A stretch of DNA of 64,000 bases from Posidonia oceanica (GCA_037176725.1 JAZBRS010000060.1:57874001-57938000); one strand, 5' to 3'. Shown: positions 42,951-55,170, counted from the first letter of the stretch. Numbers and translations are program-made. The notes: a model not told the origin generated them from the letters alone.

Positions 42951-44282
42951 TGGCGACCATAGTGGCTGCTCATGATCAAGGAAGAAATAATGAAGCAGCT
43001 CGATGTCAATTTTCTGAAGGTCGTCCTTTACCCTGAGTGGCTTGCGAACATCGTGCCAGTGCCCAAGAAGGATGGCCGGATCCGAATATGTATCAACTAC
43101 AGGGACCTGAACAAGGCGAGCCCCAAGGATGATTTCCCATTGCCTCACATTGACGTTCTAGTCGACAACACTACGGGCCACAAGATGCTATCCTTTATGG
43201 ACGGCTTCTCCGACTATAATCAGATCAAGATGGCAGAAGAAGACATGGAAAAGACCTCATTCATCACCCCCCGAGGGGTCTTTTGTTATCATGTTATGCC
43301 GTTTGGGTTGAAGAATGCTGGTGCAACTTATCAGAGGGCCATGACTACACTTTTCCACGACCTCATGCACCAAGAAGTGGAGGTCTATGTAGACGACATG
43401 AATGCTAAGACCAAAGAGCCCAAGGATCACCTTGCTTGCCTGAAGAAGCTCCTTGACCGATTAAGGAAATACAGACTAAGACTTAACCCCAGTAAATGCG
43501 TGTTTGGGGTTTCATCTGGCAAATTTCTGGGCTACATTGTTAGCCAAAGGGGGATTGAAGTGGACCCGATGAAAGCAAAAGCCATCGTGGACATGCCACC
43601 TCCTAGAACCGAGAAGGAGGTTCGAGGCCTACTTGGGCGTTTACAGTATATCAGTCGCTTCATTGCACAGCTTATGCCCATCTGCGAGCCTATTTTCGAA
43701 CTCCTGAAGAAGAACGCACAAATCAACTGGAACGAGGAGTGCCAGGCTGCATTTGATAAAATCAAGCAACTGCTGGTCAAACCTCCTGTCCTGGTCCCTC
43801 CCACGCCAGGAAGACCTTTGCTCCTCTACCTTTCTACCACGCAGCACTCCATGGGCGTCGTCTTGGGCCAACACGATGAATCTGGTAGGAAGGAGCGCGC
43901 CATCTACTACCTGAGTAAGAAATTTAATGAATGCGAGGCCAGGTACAGCACGATGGAGAAGACCTGTCTGTCCCATGTCTGGGCCGCACAGAAACTAAGG
44001 CATTATATGATGGCGTACCCAGTTCAGCTCTTGTGCCGGCATGATCCTATCAAGTTTCTCTTCCAAAAGCCGGTTTTGGTGGGCAGATGTGTCAAATGGC
44101 AGGTGTTGTTATCTCAGTACGACATCACCTTCATCACACAGAGGTCTATGAAGGGCCAGGCTATGGCAGATCACCTTGCAGATTTTCCTTTGCCTGAATA
44201 CCAGCCACTCCAAATGCAGTTCCCTGACGAGGACATTCTCTTTGCAATGGAGGACTCTGAGAAGAAAGACCCTGAGGAGTGA
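42951..44282 (+). pseudogene. reverse transcriptase and RNase H of element B
   Basis: After a TAG at 42960-42962 the frame is open to TGA 44280-44282. RT motifs: NIVPVPKKDGRIRICINYRD, SFMDGFSDYNQIKMAEEDME, CYHVMPFGLKNAGATYQRAM, and the catalytic EVYVDDM at about 43380-43400. Then come KCVFGVSSGKFLGYIVS and the RNase H segment (LLYLSTTQHSMGVVLGQHD, YSTMEKTCLSHVWAAQKLRH). The first RNase H acidic residue, usually Asp in this lineage's canonical domain, is not obvious in LLYLSTTQ; reduced function of this domain is typical of Tat elements with a second RNase H. Confidence 0.92.
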
Positions 44283-44820
44283 GAGCAATGGCAGCTGTAC
44301 TTTGACGGCGCTGTCAACAAAAAGGGTCGAGGCATAGGCGCAGTATTGACCACGCCCCAGGGGCAGATGATTCCTTTTGCGAGGAAGTTGACCTTCCCGT
44401 GCACAAACAATGAGGCAGAATATGAAGCGTGCATCCTGGGTTTGAAAGTCGCCCTCGAGCATAAGGCGCAGAAGTTGCATGTGCATGGCGATGCCATGCT
44501 GGTGATCTCTCAAGTGAATGGCTACTGGAAGACAAAGGACCCAAAACTTGTGCCATATCACGAATGCCTGCTGAGGCTAATAGAAGAGTTCAGGAGCATC
44601 AATTTCACATACATGAACAGAGCAAAGAATGCGTATGCAGACGCACTAGCAACCCTGGCATCCTGGCTCAGTATACCAGAAGATAGCACTGTAGATGTGT
44701 CAGTCACCTGTATAGAGGAGCCTGCGCATTGCATGAACGAAGAGGAAGCAGATGCGGCAGAAGAGCGGCCATGGTATCACGACATTAAAGCATTCCTGGA
44801 ATCCGGCAGCCTTCCGCTGG
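44283..44820 (+). pseudogene. archaeal-type second RNase H of element B
   Basis: In frame with RT after the TGA at 44280 (a Trp or similar codon in the ancestor). The catalytic pattern is complete: LYFDGAVNKKGRG, CTNNEAEYEACILGL, VHGDAMLVISQVNG and YADALATLAS supply D-E-D-D. Known for Tat-lineage plant retrotransposons, where this extra domain is thought to have been acquired and to support RNA removal. Ends before the frameshift near 44835 that leads into integrase. Confidence 0.9.
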
Positions 44821-46012
44821 CACCATTGCAGAAGATAAGAGAACTTTGGCATGTCTGGCGTCAAAATATGTATTAGGGGCTGGGCAGCTATACAGAAGAT
44901 CATACAATCAGATGCTATTACGCTGTCTGGACAAACCGGAGGCTGATACGCTAATGCTTCAAGTGCATGCAGGAACCTGTGGCCCGCACATGAATGGCGT
45001 CCTCTTAGCCAAGAAGATCTTGCTCCAAGGATATTTCTGGCAAACCATGGAAGTGGACTGTTGCCGATTCGTGTGTAAATGCCACAACTGTCAGGTCCAT
45101 GGTAATTTTATCAAGGCTCCCCCTCATCAGCTGCATAACATGTCCTCGCCATGGCCTTTCTCCACCTGGGGGATTGACGCCATTGGCGCAATACACCCCG
45201 CTGCTTCAAACAGCCATTGCTTCATCATGGTGGCAATTGACTACTTCACTAAGTGGGTGGAAGCAGCCTCTTATAGAACGATCACCGCAGTGGCAACAGA
45301 AAAGTTTATCAGGAACAATATCGTTGCCCGATATGGGGTCCCTTACTCCATCATCTCTGATAATGGCACGAACTTCATTGCCAAAAGAACTGAGGAATTC
45401 CTGCAGAGTCTCAAGATCAAGCATCACAGGTCCTCGCCTTATCGACCACAGATGAATGGGGCAGTGGAGTTTGCTAACAAAAACATTATCAAAATCATGA
45501 AGAAGATGGCAGAAACCCACAAGGATTGGCATGATAAGCTCCCATACGCGCTCTGGGCGTACAGGACATCAATCCGGACCTCAACAGGAGTCACCCCGTA
45601 CTCTCTGGTGTACGGTATGGAAGCAGTATTACCCGTTGAAGTAGAGATCCCCTCACTACGGATCCTACGAGAAGCTAAGTTGGAGGAGGCAGAATGGGTC
45701 GAAGACCGCTGCGTCCAACTGAATCTGATTGATGAGCACAGACTTCAAGCCATGCATAATCCTCACTGTTACCAGAAGCGAATGGCTAGAGCGTTCTTGA
45801 AGAAAGTCCGGCCTAGAAGCTTCCAGCCAGGGGATCGCGTTCTGCGTGCCATTCACTTACCCGACGGTCGAGGCAAATTCCGACCTAACTAGTGTGGCCC
45901 CTTCGTGGTTAAACAGATCTTCTCTGGTGGCACGGTAACTCTTGAGGACATGGACCAGGTCGAGCAGTCCGAACCGGTCAACTTGTGCTACCTCAAGAAG
46001 TACTATCAGTAG
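44821..46012 (+). pseudogene. integrase of element B
   Basis: A one-base shift near 44835 changes frame from RNase H into integrase (LACLASKYVLGAGQLY). Zinc-binding residues are in HAGTCGPHMNG and CKCHNCQVHG. The catalytic triad is intact: GIDAIGAIHP, ISDNGTNF and GAVEFANKN. The C-terminal part includes YSLVYGMEAVLPVEVEIPSL and SFQPGDRVL. One TAG at 45890-45892 replaces a Trp seen in element D. Natural stop TAG 46010-46012 after KKYYQ. No chromodomain is present, as expected for the Tat lineage. Confidence 0.92.
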
Positions 46013-47136
46013 CTGAGAGTAACCATTGCGGACCCTTCCTCCCACCTTTTTGTACTCCCACCACTCGCACATTTTTATACCTCTTTTCGCCTTATCTCCC
46101 CCATACATCACTTCATCCTATCTCCTGCGTTTTCTATCATCACGGCATCCCCGTACATTCCTTCTTTCATTCCTTTTACAATCCTCATCAAATCATGCAT
46201 TGCATATTGCCCGGTGATGAAAACCGTAGGTGCTTGCCTGCTGCGAAAGGAGTCTCCCGACCTCACCTGACACTACTTAGATATCTTTGCTAGTGAGGGA
46301 GCCACTACTCAGTGAGAGCGGGCGAAATGTCCAAACACCTAAGGACTTACACTCCTAGAAGAATGCTAGGCATTAGCCAGAAAGTAATGCATGTCTAAGC
46401 CTAGATGCGCAAGAAAAGAAAGAAAGAGAGAGCCAAAAGTCGGTACCCGAAAGGCCCTAACACCCATTTCCTCTAGGGAAGGGATAGCGGAGACCTGCAA
46501 GCCTAAAAAAAAAGAAAAGAAAAAAAAAGGGGGAAAAAGAATGAAAAAAAAAAACAACAAAAAAGGAGAATGATAGAAAAGGAAGGGGAGAGGAACAAAA
46601 GTCCACTCCAAAAATGAAGGCAGGCAGGGTAATCCCGCACCTCTCACCTACCCCAGAAAAGAGTCAAAGTTCGGGCCAGGTCCTCCTCGTTTCCAAATGG
46701 GAATGAGGAGAGCCCTGTACACCAACATTAAAAGGGAAGGAAAAGGTAGGAGTGAGTGTAAGTCCTCGAGAGTTTGGCATGGAGCCCGTCCTCTCTACAC
46801 CACCACCAAACATCACCAACACCCTTTCCTAGAGTGCCACCAACAAGTTAGGAGTCTGAGTAGAGTCCAGTGAGTCAGGGACCGCTCCCTTCCTATACAA
46901 CAGGCACCAAAGCACTCCCGATGCTGAGGGCAAACTACACCAATCACGCATGCATCTGCATTTCCAGTCATCTCCCCTCCCTCTAATCATTCTACTTTGC
47001 AAAGCTTACTCTAGCGCTGAGACAGTACTCCTACTCAGCACGCGTTGGCATCATCAGGCTGCGACGACCCAAGACTCTTGCCAATCCCCGCCGTGCCAAC
47101 AGAATCCCTTTTGCTTATATGTGTTTAACTGCCATG
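46013..47136 (+). other. proximal 3' UTR of element B, cut by element D
   Basis: No gene. Contains the two conserved noncoding stretches (46213-46309 and about 46757-46940) and an A-rich tract at 46505-46565. It stops at CCATG (47132-47136), the expected target duplication of element D. The extra ORF and 3' LTR of B are predicted beyond the right edge. Confidence 0.75.
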
Positions 47137-47384
47137 TGTAGCAATCCTGATCGGAATCAGGCTCGCTATTAGCGGCGATTGGATCTGAGGAAGAGGCTCA
47201 ACTCGAAAACACTTAAAATCGAGGAGAAAAGGGAAAGATAAGACAAATTAGAGTCGCCACCATGTCCATTAATGGGAGACAAGGAAAACCGGGGGAAATG
47301 CGTGAATTAACACGCAAAACCAAGCAAGAAATGCAAAGCAAAGCAATGCAAGGGAAAACAAATGCTAATGGATGCAAAAGAGAT

Positions 47385-47525
47385 GACTCTAGCCCAAGAT
47401 AAGGGCAGTATGGTCATTGTGGGCCAAAAGACAGGGCAAGGACTCCTGTTACACGCGGGGAAGGTGTTAGGCACCCCCGACACGCCTGAGAATCGGTCTT
47501 TCTAGGCTTACGCTCGCATACGCAG
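47385..47525 (-). other. conserved LTR block in LTR-C (reverse)
   Basis: Reverse complement of the block at 24998-25135; the PBS-like motif is at 47251 as GAGTCGCCAC. Confidence 0.6.
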
Positions 47526-47789
47526 GGAAATGCAGGATTGAATGCCTATGTGCCTATAAGTGCCTTAATGAATGCTCAAGGTGTGATCTAAGTGGGAGGA
47601 TGCAGAGCAAGGAAGTAAACGTGCTCTCTAAGTGCTCAGCTACGCTGTCTGTGTTCCGAACCGGGCGAAACATAGCTCGTGAGAACTCCAGGCAGTAAGC
47701 ATCACAGCCCTATATGCAAATGCAAGCGAAAAAGCAAAACAACGGCAAAATCATGCAATGCGATCGACATGCAAAAGAAAACGGCGTGA

Positions 47790-48045
47790 AACACGCAAAA
47801 CGAGGCGAAAAACAAGAAAGCGCGCAAAACGGTGCAAAAAGACAAGATCGGCACGCAAAACAGGCAAGAAAGCAAGGCGGCACGCAAATCAGTGCAAAAG
47901 ACGATGTCGGGCACGCAAAACTGTGCCAAAAACAGGGTGAGCGCGCAAAACGGCGCGAAAGACAAAGTAGGCACGCAAAACGGTGCCAAAACGAGAGCGG
48001 GCACGCAAAACGGTGCCAAAAGCAGCGAGATAAAACCTCGAAAAA
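47790..48045 (-). repeat. short minisatellite in LTR-C
   Basis: GGCACGCAAAACGGTGCCAAAA-like units (30-33 bp; written here in part) are the reverse complement of the LTR-A/B unit; roughly eight copies. Confidence 0.8.
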
Positions 48046-51000
48046 GCCGTGCGAATGCAAATGCAAGGAAAAGATTAGAAGCAGTAAAAGGAGAAGTAGA
48101 ACAACGCATGTGTGAGAACAGGCGCTGTTCGAGGCCACACAGAGTAGGTGTGAAGACCTACAAAGGGGAGAGTGAGCAAACGGAGGGATTACCACTCCTT
48201 TGTGACCGTTTCCCACTAAACCGTTCCACGATCTGTCTCGCACGCTGCCCAAAGCTCGCGATGCGATCGGATCATGGAAAAGGGGGAAGAAAGTCACGTT
48301 AAGTGGTAAATCCAGGGAAAACTCAACACAAAACACATGGGGAAACGCGAAACGGGGATCTAAGTTGCCAAGCAGAAAGGGGAGGTCCTATTCTACATGC
48401 TTAAAGAGACAGAAATCGAAAGTGAGGAAAACTATGCAAATGGCATGCAAATGAATGCAATGCAAGGGCTCAGGAGGACATACCTGGAAATCTGGGAGCC
48501 TGATCTGAGATCTGTCTAGTCCATGCTGAAGAGCGCTTCGCTGCGGTCGCCTGGGCAGCTTACTTGAGAAGATCCAACGGCCGGATTGGAAGATATCGCA
48601 GCTTCAAGGCAGAAAGGCCAGAACAGGGGAGAAGAACAGATCTAGGTGTTCAGGAGGTCCTAGGGGTGTGCAAAAGGTCCTCCCAAGTGAAGGGGAGCTA
48701 AAGGCGCTTAGTGTGTGCAAAAGGATGCTAAAAATGCAAGACTAAATAGATGCAGAATGCATGCAAAAGCAAGAAGAGACAAGGGGAAAATCTTGGAAAA
48801 GACAGGAGTTCAAAAGCATTTTTGAAAAAGAAAAGGGGCTAAATGCAAGTTTTCACAAAGGATGGGGTCCACAGAGGAGGGTTTTGAAAACAGGAGAGGG
48901 CAGAGGGTCATTTTGCAAAAGATTGGGTTCAGAAAGCTATTTTGAAAAGAGGGTATGCATCAGAAGAAGTTTTGAAAACAACTGGAAATCAGAGTGTAAT
49001 TTTGGAAAAAACTAGGGTCTAAAGTGCAAATTTTCCAGAAAACAGGGTTCTGGGGAGTCCGGGAATGCAAGTGGAGGGTCTACATGCAATTTTGTAAGCA
49101 TAGGAGCTAAGATGCAACTTTAGGGGCAAAACAGTCTTTTTACATGGTTTTTAAAGGATGCAAGGACCTATGTGTGATTTTTGAATCATGTAGGGGTCAA
49201 ATATGCAATATTATATGGTAAACATGCTCTGAAATCAGAAGACAGGACTGATGTGCAATTTTCACAATATGCAGGGTTGAAAATGCAATGCAATAAGCCA
49301 AAATGCATGGAAAACAGTTACTGCACATTTAAAATGGACCTACATGCAAAAATTAGAAAACAGAGGGAAGAAAATGCAATGCAACAAGCAAAAATAAAAA
49401 ATAAAACCTAAGTTACTACAGTGCAGGGGATGAAAGTGCAAAAATGAGAAAAAGCAGGGGCTCAGAATGCAATATAATAAGACAAAGTTCATGCATTTAA
49501 ATTAAATAAACTACTGCAGGATCTGGATGCAAAAATTAAAAACAGAGGGGCTAAAACATAAAAAATTATAACTGGAATGCACAGTAAAGGGACTGACTTG
49601 AAAATACAGAAAAACAGAAACACTTAGTGCAATTTAGCATGGTTTTGAATTAAATACTAAGCAAATTACATGACAGAAGGACCAGAATGCAAAAATAAAA
49701 AAACTTAGACCTAATATGCAATATTTACTAGCAAACTATATTAACAGGAAAATAAATGAACAGTAAACGACCGACGGCCGTGGGCACTGTGGCAGCAGGC
49801 TGCCAGCGCCCGCGACCGCCGGCATAGGGCTGTTGAGGAGGCGCTGGACGGCGGGGGAGGTGCTCCCGGAGCTGGCGAAGGCAGGGCGGCGATCAGCGGA
49901 GGACGACGTGGCCTGGAACGCGCTGGAACGATCGCCGGAGCTCTGCAGTACTTCAGAAGTCTCGTCCGGCCGTTCGACACAGCGGTGCTGCGTTCTGAGG
50001 GCTGGAGAACGCTCCTGAGGTTCACGCGGAGCTCAGACGATCTCCGGAGATCCACTTCGCTGGCCGGAGCGACGCGAAGGCCGGAGGTCTGCGCCGGAGA
50101 AGACGACCGGAGCGGCGAACGGTGACGGAGCAGGAGGACTAGAAACGCTATCCTAAAGGGTGGGGAAGCATCGCGGGAAGAAAAGAAGACTAAGGGAAGA
50201 AGATTTTACCTGATTCCGCGTCTGAGGTGTCCTCCCGACCTCAGCAGTTCCGGAGGTGGCCGGTGGGGGTCGTCCGGTCGCTGCGGGCGTCGCCGGCTGC
50301 TCGCGAGGGCTGGAGCTGCTTCAGGGCGATCTTCCGGTGCTTCCCGGTCGGTTGGATGGAAGCTTCAGAGCTCGGAGAGAAATCCGGCACTCTGTGGGTT
50401 CAGAAAAACAGCCGAGGGTCGGGGGGAGTGTCTGCTGCTCGTCTGGTTGGATGGGACCCTTCGGGAGGTTGCTGGAGGTCCGGGGAGCGGTTCTGGATTG
50501 CTGGATCGGATTTCTAGAGAGTGTGGAGAAGATTTGGAACCTGGTTGATCTTCTGGTCAGTGGAGAAGACAGGTGTTTGTTGTGGAATTCTCGGTCTGTG
50601 GTGAATGGCTGGGTCTGATGTCAGGCGCTCTGGGAAGGTAATGGTCTGGTGAATCTTTAGGTGGGGTTTGGGAGGAATCAGTGGACTGGAGTGAAGGGAA
50701 TTCTGGAGTGGGTTGTGTTGGGTTTACAGTTGGAGTTTCAAGTGATCTGAGGGTGATTTGGGATGGTTTCAGGGGTGGAATGGCCGTGAAGTGGTGAAGG
50801 AAGGATGCAGGGTTACTGGGTGAGCTTGGGGGATCAAATGGGAGAGAAATTGGGGCTTGGACGGGGTTTGGGTTACTGGCAAAAGAGGAGAAGGATCTGC
50901 TGAAGATGGAGGAAGGAATTGGAGAAGGTTCTGATGGGGAAAGGCCCTGGAATTGCGATCTCTCTCCGGGATGCCAAAGCACACTCTCAGGCTCTCTCTC

Positions 51001-53084
51001 TCGGGCTCTTCTCCCTGGGAATTGGAGGATACAGAGGAAGAAAGAGGAGGTCGTTCAGGTGGAGAAAGCTATTGAAAATCTGGTTTTTCTCTCAGGTTGC
51101 TGATTGCTAACTGATGGGCTCTGCTTCTCTCACTCTCTGGATGATCAAAAAGGGCCGCCCGAAGGAAGGGATGATTGGAGGCTTATATCAGGAGGAAAGC
51201 TGCCGGTGCGCGCGCTGGGATTTTGAATTCAACAGCGACGCACTGCAGCTGAGGAGATGGGTGCCGACGAGACGACGGGCATTGAATGCCTCCCGGAATT
51301 GGTGCTGAGATGGGAGAGAGCGGCGAGCTGCTGTGGATGATAAGATGGAGGCTTGAAATTTAAACAATGGAGGGAACTCTGTTGCAGGCCGCTCGCGGGA
51401 GAAAACGGTGGAGAGAAGAAAAAAAAAGAATGCAGAAGGTTGAGGAAGAAGAAGGAAGAAGTAGGCCGGACTGTGGGCCGAAGGAAAAAAGAAAAGAAAT
51501 AAAAGAAAAAAAGAAAAACGGGCTGGATTGGGCCCAGTAAGGAAAGGAAAGAAAGAAAAAAAGAGAAGTAAGAAAGAAAAGAGGGTAGAATGGGGAAATA
51601 AAAATAGTAAAAAGGAACTAAAAATAAGTAAAAAATACTAGGAAGGCTGTGTTGCGAATTAGGATTTTAATTAGATTTTTAATGACCGTTTTGGGGTTAA
51701 TTAGTGTGTTTTGGGTTTGATTAGGGTTTTAGGGTTTTGGTTTTGCTTTTAATTAGTTTTCACTTGATTAAATGTTTGTTAAACCTTTTTTTTAAATTGT
51801 TTTAAAAGTTGTGTTTCCCTTGTTGGACACTTAGGATATTGATTAGGATTTTTTAGGATTTATTTTCGTATTAACCAGGGTTGTTTTCAGGTTTTTAAGT
51901 TTTAGTCTTCTTAGGGTTTTTTCTTTCTTAAGTCTTTTAAATTATGCTTTGATTTTTATTTGTTGATTTTTCTTGAAGTTTTTAGTTAGATTTCTCTGGT
52001 TTGATGGGGTGTTTCTAAGTCTTTTAAATGTGTTTTTCTTTTCCTTTTAACTAAGTTTTTTAATTTGTTTTTTTCTTAGGTTTGTTAGGTTAAGTCTTTT
52101 GCTTCTTTAATTACTTGTTTTAATGTTTGTTTTTTGATTCTTCTTTTTAATGTTTGTTTTTTAATTCTTCTGATGAGGTTTTTACTTTTGGGTGGGTTTT
52201 GATTTCATTTTAGTTTTTTCCTTGATTTTTCAGTGTTTTCTTTTGATTTGTTTTGCATTTTTTAGCTCACATGCTTGGTTTTCCTTTTAGCTTGATTTAG
52301 TTAAGTTTAGGTTTTTAATTGCTTGTTTAATGTTTTTTAATTGTTTTTCTTAGGGTTCTGATTTGTTTCTTTCATGTTTTGGGGTTTTACAGATTTTTAG
52401 GGGTTTTTATGGATTTTTGCAAAAGAGAGAAAAGGAAAAAAGGAGGAAAGAAATGGAAAAAAGAGGGAGATAAAAGGAAAAGAGATAGGTTGGAGGAAAA
52501 TGATTGCTAAAATTCAGAAAAAATGCTAAAAATAAAGTAAAAATAGGGATAAGATAGAGGAAGGACAGAAGCACAGAGGGGGGCCCACAGCCAGACCAGA
52601 GAAAGGGTAAGAAGGGGATGAAAAGAGAGATGATAATCAGGAGAGAGAAAATGATAATCCCGGAGAGAGAAAAGGATAATTTGAGTGAATGGAGGTCTTA
52701 AAGGTCTTGGAATGGGATGAAAATTGGTGAGTGGGTAGTCTAGGGCTTGAGGTGTTGGTTCTGAAGTTTTGGTTTGATTCTAAGAAGGTTTTAGAGGGGT
52801 TTCAAGGTGTAGAAAAAGGGTAGTTTCACCTAGGTTTTCTAGGGTTTTTGGGAATGGTCTAGGTTTGGGATTTTCTAAGTTCTTGGGTAGGTTTGCTAAG
52901 TGGGTGTTGGTGGGTTTTCCTATGGATTTTGGTTAGGTTTTGAGCTTGGGAAGAGGGGTAAAGGCTTAGGTCAAGTTTGCTTGGTTTTGAAGGGTAAAGA
53001 AGAGGGTTAGGGTTTGGTTTGGTTTGGGTTTGAGTCCAGCAATCACTAGGAGGGCTCCAAGTGGTCCAAGCCTGCCAAGATGGG

Positions 53085-53149
53085 GTGTCAACAGATGCCC
53101 CTCCCTGAGCAAGGTCAAGCGGAGCGAGGCCGCTGCTCAGGGTTGACAC
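53085..53149. repeat. compound hairpin spanning the LTR edge and PPT of element D
   Basis: GTGTCAAC (53085-53092, last bases of the LTR) pairs with GTTGACAC (53142-53149). Inside it, CCCTGAGCA (53103-53111) pairs with TGCTCAGGG (53134-53142). Both stems are perfect and stack on the 3' side, sharing one base. Confidence 0.8.
53094..53106 (-). other. polypurine tract of element D
   Basis: In element orientation AGGGAGGGGCATC precedes the LTR start TGTTGACACCCC. This is the normal position of the plus-strand primer. Confidence 0.8.
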
Positions 53150-53656
53150 GACACCCCATCTGACCGGCGGGAGCAGCGATTTGCTATGGGCGTGAGCTAC
53201 TTATTCGGCGGATGCACCGAAAATCGTAGCCTGTTGCCGCAATGCAAAATGCAGGGTGCAGATGGATGATGCTAAGTGTGTAATGCATGCTGATGCGAAT
53301 GCAATGCAAGAGTTAGTATAAAAGTTAGCCAAATAAAGAAAAATGCTGATGCTGTGCAAGTGACGCCGATGATACTAAAGTAGTATGCAGTGCTAGCTGA
53401 GAAGATGCAGAGAAAATGCTAAAAGGACGCGATATGGCGCAAGGATCCGGCAGGAAGGCCAGACTTGCGCGACAAAGCAAGGGAAAACAGGGTGCAGCTC
53501 GTCCCCGCCCGGGGAGCAAGCTAGCAGAAGAGAAAAGAGGGGTGCGAGGGGAGAGAGGCCAACTCTCGTATCGCAAAAAAGGAGGTGCATGACTTTGCCT
53601 TCCTGGGGCAAGGCCATGCCAAAAAAGGTGATAAGGTGACGGGCTTATCATCCGGA
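53107..53656 (-). other. distal 3' UTR of element D, non-repetitive part
   Basis: No gene is visible. Contains GACACCCCATCTGACC (from 53150), a partial inverted copy of the LTR start. The 108-residue reverse frame at 53325-53651 has no recognisable domain. Confidence 0.5.
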
Positions 53657-54617
53657 TAGTTTACGGTCCTATCAACCGGGAGTGATAGTTTAGGTTATTA
53701 GCCTAGAGCGATAGTTTAGGTTATCAGCCTGGAGTGATAGTTTAGGTTATCAGCCTAGAGTGATAGTTTAGGTTATCAACCTAGAGCAGTTGTGAGTGAT
53801 AGTTACTGGATATCAGCCGTATAACATGGTTGTGTGGGATAGTTTACAGTCCTATCAACTGGCGGATAGTTTACAGACCTATCAACTGGCGGATAGTTTA
53901 CAGACCTATCAACTGGCGGATAGTTTATAGACCTATCAACTGGAAGCCACAAACCATGAGTGATAGTTACTGGGTATCAGCCGTATAACGCAAATGCCGG
54001 ATAGTTTACAGTCCTATCAACTAGAGCGATAGTTTACAGACCTATCAACTGGCAGATAGTTTACAGTCCTATCAACTGGCGGATAGTTTACAGTCCTATC
54101 AACTGGAAACGGCATTGCGAGGGACAGTTACTGGGTGTCAGCCGTATAACAGGATTACGCATGATAGTTTAGGATATCAGCCTAGCGATAGTTTACAGTC
54201 CTATCAACTGGAACGATAGTTTACAGTCCTATCAACTGGCGGATAGTTTACAGGCCTATCAACTGAACGCGCAATGATGAGGGATAGTTACTGGATATCA
54301 GCCGTACTATGCAATTGCTGGTGATAGTTTAGGATATCAGCCTAACTATAGTTTACAGTCCTATCAACTGGCGGATAGTTTACAGACCTATCAACTGGCG
54401 GATAGTTTACAGACCTATCAACTGGAAACCGCAATTGCAAGGGACAGTTACTGGATGTCAGCCGTATAACACAACTGTGGGCCAACCATGGATCGGCCCA
54501 GATGATAGTTTAGGTTATCAGCCTGAGAGTGCTTGATTGTTGATAGTTTAGGATATCAGCCTGAGAGTGCTTGATTGTTGATAGTTTAGGATATCAGCTT
54601 GAGAGTGCTTGATTGTT
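53657..54617. repeat. tandem array of 25-40 bp GATAGTTTA units
   Basis: About 29 units by hand count. The main type is GATAGTTTACAGTCCTATC followed by AACTGGCG; variants are GATAGTTTAGGTTATCAGCC and GATAGTTACTGGATATCAGC. In the main type GATAG and CTATC are complementary, so each unit can fold into a small hairpin. Unit types alternate in a higher-order pattern. Confidence 0.9.
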
Positions 54618-55170
54618 GATAAGAGGGGATGAGATAATGATGAGAATTATTGCTAAAGAGGGGGTGAGATCATGATGAGAGCTATTGATAAAGAGGGGGA
54701 TGAGATCATGATGAGAGCTATGGCTAAAGAGGGGGATGAGATCATGATGAGAGCTATTGTTAAAGAGGGGGATGAGATCATGATGAGAATGATTGCTAAA
54801 AGAGGGGGATGAGATCATGATGAGAGCTATTGCTAAAGAGGGGGATGAGATCATGATGAGAGTTATTGCTAAAGAGGGGGATGAGATCATGATGAGAAAG
54901 AGGGGGTGAGGTAATGATGAGATAAAGAGGGGGTGAGATAATGATGAGATAAAGAGGGGGTGAGGTAATGATGAGATAAAGAGGGGGTGAGATAATGATG
55001 AGAAAGAGGGGATGAGGTAATGATGAGAATGATTGATTGATAAGATATCGGACTTATCGGCCGGCAAAGAGGGGATGAGGTAATGATGAGATAAAGAGGG
55101 GGTGAGGTAATGATGAGATAAAGAGGGGGTGAGATAATGATGAGAAAGAGGGGATGAGGTAATGATGAGA
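54618..55170. repeat. tandem array of GAGGGGGATGAGATCATGAT-type units
   Basis: Units of about 36 bp (AAAGAGGGGGATGAGATCAT...) grade into 27-bp units (AAAGAGGGGGTGAGATAATG...). The minus-strand frame at 54594-55067 (Ser/His/Leu/Ile-rich, repeated SHHDLIPLF) is a by-product of this array. Confidence 0.9.

Larger units (their letters stand above)
29746..47136 (+). mobile_element. element B: Tat/Ogre-like Ty3/gypsy retrotransposon (right part cut by element D)
   Basis: Order: LTR 29746-35957, PBS 35959-35976, leader, gag, protease with G-patch-like motif, acidic linker, RT, RNase H, archaeal-type RNase H, integrase (ends 46012), 3' UTR to 47136. The extra RNase H and the RT wording (YNQIKMAEEDMEKTSF, VMPFGLKNAGATYQRAM) are typical of the Tat lineage. 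The upstream flank GCGTC (29741-29745) is the expected target duplication. The extra ORF and the 3' LTR are not in the window because D is inserted at 47137. At least four stops and three or more frameshifts make it inactive. Confidence 0.93.
47137..53093 (-). repeat. 3' LTR of element D (LTR-C)
   Basis: 5957 bp, running on the + strand from TGTAGCAATCCTGATCGG to GATGGGGTGTCAACA. It is a diverged relative of LTR-A and LTR-B with the same order of parts reversed: conserved block 47385-47525, short minisatellite 47790-48045 (only about eight units), GC-rich segment around 49750-50350, tract complementary to the A-rich block at about 51600-52560. No gene in it; open frames at 47702-48336 are minisatellite translations. 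Confidence 0.9.

Noticed and set aside
48761..49015. 84-residue frame in LTR-C
   Set aside because: Lys/Gly/Phe-rich translation of LTR sequence made of irregular GGGGT/TTTTGCAA words; not conserved in LTR-A or LTR-B.
54594..55067. 157-residue Ser/His/Ile/Leu repeat protein
   Set aside because: By-product of the purine-rich tandem array in a 3' UTR.
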